A stretch of DNA of 64,000 nt from Thermosynechococcus sichuanensis E542 (GTDB taxonomy: Bacteria; Cyanobacteriota; Cyanobacteriia; Thermosynechococcales; Thermosynechococcaceae), in the NCBI RefSeq assembly GCF_003555505.1, contig NZ_CP032152.1, forward strand, positions 1,240,001-1,304,000. Direction: 5' to 3'. Positions 59,492 to 64,000 of this stretch are shown here, piece after piece (position 1 is the stretch's first letter; each line of letters begins with the position of its first letter). The notes beneath the pieces were generated by a model, which saw nothing but the letters and a program-made list of their open reading frames with translations, ran no database searches and had not been told where the DNA came from. The position numbers and the translations under genes were made by a program.

Positions 59492-60232
59492 CTAGCGCAG
59501 CGGAAAGGTCGCCGTCGGGTTGATCGACGCCGGTACAGTCGGGCGATCGCGCCGCGTGGTATCGGGGATTTGCACATTGGCTGTGGAGACCGGCTTGAAT
59601 TGCACAGGTGTCACCTTGACCGAACGTGCCATCTCCAAGAAATTGCGAATGTCGCCCCACTTGTAGCGACTGTTCTCTAACTTATCGCGCCAGTAGTCAC
59701 CATAGCGAGGGGTCACCAGATTAAAGGGGCGATCCTTATAGCGACGACGCTGGTAGGGCACGGTGTTATCGCCAAAGTTTTGCGTATATTCGTCACTGTC
59801 CACAAGGGTATCGACAAACTTTTGCCAACCGTCGGTGGCAATGCGAATTGACCAGGCCAGTTCTTCTTCTTTGTTGTAGGGGGCACGCCCAAGCAGCCGC
59901 TTCAGGGCAATTTCCACCAAGCGATAGTTGGAGTTGGTCTCCACCACCAAGCGGCGGAACGTCTCTGACTTGGCCAAGCCGCGAATAAAATCTCGCACCG
60001 AAATAGCTCGATTGGCCAGTTGCGACTCCAGATGGGGCTGGCGGGTACTCTTGAGGACAACGTGCTCGCTAAACACTTGGCGGTAGGCTGCCCAAATCAG
60101 TTCATCAATATCCGACTGATCCACTGCATCCTCAAGGGAATAGCGCCAAGGGGTTTCTTCATTGGGCACTTCGTAGCCCGGCACCCGCTGATTTTGGGAA
60201 CTGGGGGCATAACTCAGCAAGGGAATCGTCAT
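59492..60232 (-). CDS. cpcG2: Phycobilisome rod-core linker CpcG (second copy)
   Basis: Linker of 246 aa with the same N-terminal domain ([51 protein letters not shown]) and a short C-terminal tail ending FPLR. It lacks the hydrophobic C-terminal segment of CpcL-type linkers, so attachment to the core is expected. Separated by only 3 nt from cpcG1 upstream. Confidence 0.94.
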   Translation of the reverse strand: MTIPLLSYAPSSQNQRVPGYEVPNEETPWRYSLEDAVDQSDIDELIWAAYRQVFSEHVVLKSTRQPHLESQLANRAISVRDFIRGLAKSETFRRLVVETNSNYRLVEIALKRLLGRAPYNKEEELAWSIRIATDGWQKFVDTLVDSDEYTQNFGDNTVPYQRRRYKDRPFNLVTPRYGDYWRDKLENSRYKWGDIRNFLEMARSVKVTPVQFKPVSTANVQIPDTTRRDRPTVPASINPTATFPLR

Positions 60233-60235
60233 GGC

Positions 60236-61069
60236 TTACACCTTTGGTTGAGAGGGCAAATAACGGTAGGGCAACGCAACGGGCACAGGTTTGACGGGGG
60301 TGGGGGGCAGATCCCGCTCTTGGGCGGTGTTGGGAACTGTCACTAAACTTGAGGTAGCCCGTGCCACATGGCGTTGAGTATCGAGGGTGGGCACCACAAT
60401 TGAACGCGCCATAGAGAGGAAGTTGGCTGGAATCGCCCCCCGGATAATTTGCTTGTCCAGTGGCCCTGCGGTGTAGTAGCGCACCTGATAGTAAGAACGG
60501 CCACTAAGGGACATTTCTTTATTGCGCCAGTAGTCGCTGTAGCGGGGATTAACGAGGTTAAAAGGACGCGCCATGCGCCGCCGCCGTTGGTAGGGGACAA
60601 TATCAGCACCAAAGTTTTGCTGGTACTCGTCGCTGTCCACCAAGGCATCAATAAATCCTTCTAGGCCACGGGTGGCTAGAATAATCGACCAAGCAATCTG
60701 CTCCTGCTGGCCATAGGTGGGGCGGCCAAGGAAGCGCTTGAAGGAGACATCCACGAGGCGGTAATTGGAATTGACGGCTGCCACTTGCTCGCGATAGACC
60801 TCGGACTTACCCAAGCCACGGATGAAATCCTGCACGGAAATGGCACGATTGCGCAGTTGGGATTCTAGGAAGGGCTGGCGGTAGGAGGCCAAAATCAGGT
60901 GCTCACTGAAGATCTGGCGATAGGCTGCCCAAATCAGGGCATCCACGTCTGCGGCATCGGTGGCATCGGTGAGGCGGTAGATAACGGGATCATCCTCGGC
61001 GGGGACTTCATAACTGACCACCCGCTGGTCAAGGGTTCTGGGCTTCACAGCCAGCAAGGGTAACGACAT
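60236..61069 (-). CDS. cpcG1: Phycobilisome rod-core linker CpcG (first copy)
   Basis: Linker of 277 aa, longest of the three. N-terminal linker domain (DVDALIWAAYRQIFSEHLIL, VQDFIRGLGKSEVYR, FIDALVDSDEYQQNFG), then a Pro/Val-rich tail ending PSQPKV. It follows cpcF by 15 nt. Three copies with different tails allow rods to dock at different core sites. Confidence 0.94.
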   Translation of the reverse strand: MSLPLLAVKPRTLDQRVVSYEVPAEDDPVIYRLTDATDAADVDALIWAAYRQIFSEHLILASYRQPFLESQLRNRAISVQDFIRGLGKSEVYREQVAAVNSNYRLVDVSFKRFLGRPTYGQQEQIAWSIILATRGLEGFIDALVDSDEYQQNFGADIVPYQRRRRMARPFNLVNPRYSDYWRNKEMSLSGRSYYQVRYYTAGPLDKQIIRGAIPANFLSMARSIVVPTLDTQRHVARATSSLVTVPNTAQERDLPPTPVKPVPVALPYRYLPSQPKV

Positions 61070-61084
61070 AACTTTCCAATCCTT

Positions 61085-61726
61085 TTAGGTGTGCATGGAC
61101 AGAGAGTCCCTCTGGAGGGCAAGTTGACAACGGGAACGCACAACAATGTCGGGGTCGCGATCGCTCAAGTGATTGAGGAGTGAACGCACAGCCTCCCGAA
61201 GGGCATGGGCAGCCGCTTGCTGATACAGGTGATCGAGGGCAACGCCCACAGCATAGCGAACCGCCCAATCCACGGCTTCACTGTTGCGCTGAAGAACTGT
61301 GAGTGCTTCCCTTAATTGAGCCTCTCGTGCCGTCTCCTCAGGAATGAGCTGCCAGCGGAGCGTACCTAAGGCCTTTGTGGCGGCACGGCGAACACTGGGG
61401 GCAAAATCCGACTGCGCGGCAGCCAATAGGACCGGCAGGGCGGCGGGATGACCAATGCTCCCTAAAACTCGCACCCCATAGGCACGGGCACCGTAGTTGT
61501 AACCATCCAACTGTGCCAACAGCGGCTCGACCACGGCATCCCCAAGGGCAATGAGGCCGGCCACAGCAGCTTGAGCAGCAGCGGGATTGTTGTACCCCAA
61601 AACCGCAATCAGCGTGGGAATAGCAGCGGTATCTTTTTGCTGGGCAAGCTGAGTTACGGCCGCTTGTAACGCCGCAGCAGAGGTGGCGGTCTCAACGGCA
61701 TGGATATAGGCAAGGAGATCACTCAC
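61085..61726 (-). CDS. cpcF: Phycocyanobilin lyase subunit CpcF
   Basis: HEAT-repeat protein of 213 aa that, with CpcE, attaches phycocyanobilin to Cys84 of CpcA. Helical repeats such as TLIAVLGYNNPAAAQAAVAGL and GSIGHPAALPVLLAA run through it. Its ATG overlaps the cpcE stop by 4 nt (ATGA), as expected for subunits made in equal amounts. Confidence 0.95.
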   Translation of the reverse strand: MSDLLAYIHAVETATSAAALQAAVTQLAQQKDTAAIPTLIAVLGYNNPAAAQAAVAGLIALGDAVVEPLLAQLDGYNYGARAYGVRVLGSIGHPAALPVLLAAAQSDFAPSVRRAATKALGTLRWQLIPEETAREAQLREALTVLQRNSEAVDWAVRYAVGVALDHLYQQAAAHALREAVRSLLNHLSDRDPDIVVRSRCQLALQRDSLSMHT

Positions 61727-62538
61727 AGCAGTTGATCCAATCCTTGAAAGAGGGAGAGGGTCTGTTCGGCTGGGGCTGCCTGCCGCAGTTGCTTGCTGAG
61801 GATGCCGTGGAGGGCAATGAGCTTGAAGCTGACCTCAACACCCGCCTGCAAAATGGCCTCTGCTGCTGGCAAATACCCCATTGCTCCCAAATCCAGAAGC
61901 GCTGTCCGCCGCAGTTGCACATCCTCACTGTTGAGAGCCGCTAGCAGGCGATCGCCATATTCGGCTGCTCCCGTAAGCTGAAACAGTGCCCGTGCGGCAG
62001 CAAATTGGACTCGCGGCATTTCATGGGTCAAAAATGGCTCAATCAGGGAAATCGCCTCGGTGGCACCAAGGTGACCCAAGCTTTCAATCACGGCCTCTAC
62101 GGGCTGCACCAGATGCGGCCGACCGGGCACCAGCCGCGCCATCGCCACACCCCCTTCTAGAAGGGCTGCCAAGGGGGCGATCGCCCGGGAATCCCCCAAC
62201 TGACCAAGGGCAATGGCCGCCGCCTCACGGACATAAAAATCCTCACAGCGCAAGCACTCAATTAACGCCGGTACGGCTTGGCGATCGCCCAACTTGCCCA
62301 AGGCACGCGCTGCATTGCGCCGCAGGGGATAGCCCCCCAATTCTGTGCGATCGGCCTCATCAGCCAAAGCCGCAATTAAGGCGCTAACAATGGCTTGCCG
62401 CTCCGCTGCCGTGGCCGTTTCTAGGCCAAACTTCCCCAACCACCACGCCGCATAATAGCGGAGACTGGTATCCGTCCCCTGAAGCTGCGCCAGCATTTGG
62501 GGAACCGTCAGTTGTACCGGTTCAGAGACCGCTGTCAT
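61723..62538 (-). CDS. cpcE: Phycocyanobilin lyase subunit CpcE
   Basis: HEAT-repeat subunit of the CpcA lyase (271 aa). Repeats include YYAAWWLGKFG, RRNAARALGKLGDRQAVPALIECL and REAAAIALGQLGDSRAIAPL. The frame is open to 62631; ATG 62538 is chosen because AGGAGAGG lies just upstream, while the ATG at 62553 has only a weak site. Works as a dimer with CpcF. Confidence 0.95.
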   Translation of the reverse strand: MTAVSEPVQLTVPQMLAQLQGTDTSLRYYAAWWLGKFGLETATAAERQAIVSALIAALADEADRTELGGYPLRRNAARALGKLGDRQAVPALIECLRCEDFYVREAAAIALGQLGDSRAIAPLAALLEGGVAMARLVPGRPHLVQPVEAVIESLGHLGATEAISLIEPFLTHEMPRVQFAAARALFQLTGAAEYGDRLLAALNSEDVQLRRTALLDLGAMGYLPAAEAILQAGVEVSFKLIALHGILSKQLRQAAPAEQTLSLFQGLDQLL

Positions 62539-62560
62539 TCCCTCTCCTGACATCAACCAC

Positions 62561-62797
62561 TTAGGAGGCGACCACGGGGGTAATGGAAACGATTTTGCCC
62601 CCCATGCGGGTAATGCGCTGCATCTCTTCATTCATGCGGTTGTAGGGCACCGTAATAAAGGTGCTACCGCTGCGCCGAATCGGAAACCCCATTTTGTCAG
62701 TTTCTTCGTTTTGACGCAGACCCACAACCTCATAGCGGAAAACGCGAGCGCCGGAGGGGCTAAGGGCAGCACTTCCAGACGCAGTTTGACCAAACAT
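62561..62797 (-). CDS. cpcD: Phycocyanin rod-capping linker CpcD
   Basis: CpcD-domain linker of 78 aa that ends the phycocyanin rod (MFGQTASGSAAL, FRYEVVGLRQ, FITVPYNRMNEEMQRI, GGKIVSI). Normal length. It lies 43 nt after cpcC and shares its fold with the C-terminal domain of CpcC. Confidence 0.97.
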   Translation of the reverse strand: MFGQTASGSAALSPSGARVFRYEVVGLRQNEETDKMGFPIRRSGSTFITVPYNRMNEEMQRITRMGGKIVSITPVVAS

Positions 62798-62840
62798 GAC
62801 ACCTGACTCCCAATCTCAAAAGGACGCTAAACAAACATTC

Positions 62841-63704
62841 CTAGGCAGGATTGACACTGACAATGCGAGCACCGCTGCGCTGAAGCTGCTGCATTTTGCT
62901 TGACAGTTGCTCGTAGGGCACCAAGAAAGCGGTACTGCTGCGGCGCACCCCCGGATAGCCCGGTTGGCGAATGCCCGCCACTTCAATGCGATAGACACGG
63001 CCACTTTCACCAAAGGAGCCGCCCAAGCAAGCCCGTGGGGGGACATCGGCGCTGGGGGTGTAGTAGGCAAAGGCCGTATCGCTACTCGAAGGGGGCACCA
63101 CTGTGTTGGGACGGTTGGTGGCCAAATCCCGTGCTAAGCGGGACATGCTGCCTTCCGCTTGGGCGCGATCGCTATTGGCATAGCCGCGATACAGACGGAA
63201 CATACGGTTAAAGCCCACGGTTTTTTGACCTGGTTGGGTATTAAAGCCGCGATAGTAGGGCACCACCCAATCCCCAAAGCTGTTGGTGTATTCAGGGGAA
63301 TCAATGTAGGAGTCAATATCGGCATCAAAGCCCTCATTTTCGTAGAGATCTAAGTGGAAGATCACTTCTGACTCATCGTAGGGTGCCCGCCCCAGCAAAT
63401 GCTTATAGTTCAGTTCAATGACACGGGTTTGAAAATTGCCGTAGAGAAACTTCTCTTTGTATAGTTCCGACTTGGCCACTGCGCGCACAAACTCCCGCAC
63501 GGTAATTTTGCCATTGCGCAACAGTGACTCCGCACTCACCAAACGCTCCGATGCCATGACGTAGTCATTACCCAGAACTTGGCGGTAAACGGCACGGATG
63601 ACAGTCTCCAGATCTTCCTCGCTCCAGTTGGCACGCAGCTCCACCCGAGGAGCGTCGCTGAAGGCGGAGGTACCCAAGCGCGAAGCAGCAGCAGTAATAG
63701 CCAC
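62841..63704 (-). CDS. cpcC: Phycocyanin rod linker CpcC
   Basis: Rod linker of 287 aa: an N-terminal linker domain ([55 protein letters not shown]), and a C-terminal CpcD-like domain ([25 protein letters not shown]-type segment). The start is a GTG at 63704 giving M-A-I-T-A-A-A-S-R, the genus N-terminus, with TAGGAG 8 nt upstream; the open frame to 63734 is not used. Confidence 0.96.
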
Positions 63705-63738
63705 GGTACAAACTCCTAAATATCGAGGGTACAAACAA

Positions 63739-63799
63739 GCCCGGTGTTGTAAACAAAGGGTCAGCCCAACGCCGACAACATCTGCTTACCTCACCGGGC
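63739..63799 (-). promoter_or_regulatory. Intercistronic hairpin between cpcA and cpcC
   Basis: Leftward, GCCCGG (63799-63794) and TGTTGT (63780-63775) pair with ACAACA-CCGGGC (63750-63739), a 12-bp stem with a 13-nt bulge on one side and a 24-nt loop. No T-run follows, so it is more likely an RNA processing or stability element or a partial block that lowers linker expression relative to cpcBA. Confidence 0.65.
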
Positions 63800-63817
63800 A
63801 ACGAAGGGAAACGCCTA

Positions 63818-64000
63818 TTAGCTGAGGGCGTTAATGGCGTAGTCGATGTAGGCGTTGGCTTCCACCGCAGCTTGGCCAGTCAAGCCATGATTGGCTTTGA
63901 TGTATTTCAGAGCTTCCACATACCAGCTTGGGGAGAGATCAAACGTGCTGTTGATTTCAGACAAGCCAGCAATGAGGTACTCATCCATAGGACCAGTGCC
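63818..64000 (-). CDS. cpcA: Phycocyanin alpha subunit, C-terminal part (runs off the window)
   Basis: The last 60 residues of CpcA ([15 protein letters not shown], then [19 protein letters not shown] and [10 protein letters not shown] at the end) before the TAA at 63818-63820. The chromophore cysteine lies upstream, outside the window. cpcB and the operon promoter should follow to the right. Confidence 0.97.
   Translation of the reverse strand, partial: GTGPMDEYLIAGLSEINSTFDLSPSWYVEALKYIKANHGLTGQAAVEANAYIDYAINALS

Overview
The window is a stretch of cyanobacterial chromosome, almost certainly Thermosynechococcus or a very close relative. The evidence is the phycocyanin rod operon on the right (cpcA-C-D-E-F followed by three cpcG genes in tandem), psbZ, curT, gun4, ycf35, ycf46, a CcmK-type shell protein, a PedR-like regulator, and many copies of the HIP1 octamer GCGATCGC inside genes. 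Coding density is high, many neighbouring genes overlap by 4 nt, and GTG/TTG starts are common. Genus and thermophily are inferred from gene order and from remembered protein sequences; no search was run.

Layout. 1-5,700: pyrophosphatase end, an orphan amino-acid ABC ATPase, topA and a B12-binding radical SAM protein. 5,700-8,200: ycf35, ycf46 and a ribbon-helix-helix protein, all leftward. 8,300-11,600: fmt and a large RNB-family protein whose usual acidic catalytic motif appears to be missing. 11,790-15,335: acpP-fabF-tkt rightward. 15,400-21,700: small cyanobacterial proteins, an Orn/Lys/Arg decarboxylase, a PedR-like regulator, a pentapeptide-repeat protein, a FemAB-like protein and nrdR. 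21,970-24,280: the one clearly accessory stretch, an AT-rich gap carrying a TnpB-only IS200/IS605-type element with both end hairpins. 24,280-34,980: a GGDEF-EAL protein, leuB, a second pentapeptide protein, cofH, an orphan carboxysome-type shell gene, gun4, rfaE2 and livH. 35,300-40,000: two GT4 glycosyltransferases and glnA with a textbook NtcA promoter. 40,240-46,250: ychF, dgkA, ybeY, rodA, a GIY-YIG protein and an IMPase-family phosphatase. Two decayed genes lie here: a HAMP receptor (44.0-44.8 kb) and a trypsin-like protease (46.3-46.7 kb). 48,000-53,300: gloB, tRNA-Phe, a BtuF-like protein, a GH57 branching enzyme and ffh. 53,500-57,600: a Cys-rich protein, a circularly permuted ATP-grasp protein, curT, a glutamine amidotransferase, a SpoU-type methyltransferase and psbZ. 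57,700-64,000: an M23 peptidase and the cpc operon, ending in a strong terminator.

Functionally this is core metabolism and photosynthesis: antenna assembly (cpc), photosystem II (psbZ), thylakoid shape (curT), chlorophyll synthesis control (gun4), nitrogen assimilation (glnA), fatty-acid synthesis (acpP, fabF), carbon metabolism (tkt, glycogen branching enzyme) and protein export (ffh). I did not find a convincing large undescribed system. The best leads are smaller: the RNB protein without its acidic motif, a zinc-finger/RelE-like fusion, a ribbon-helix-helix gene with a palindrome at its own promoter, the TnpB element with a possible solo right-end relic 25 kb away, a divergent orphan BMC shell protein, and two pseudogenes.
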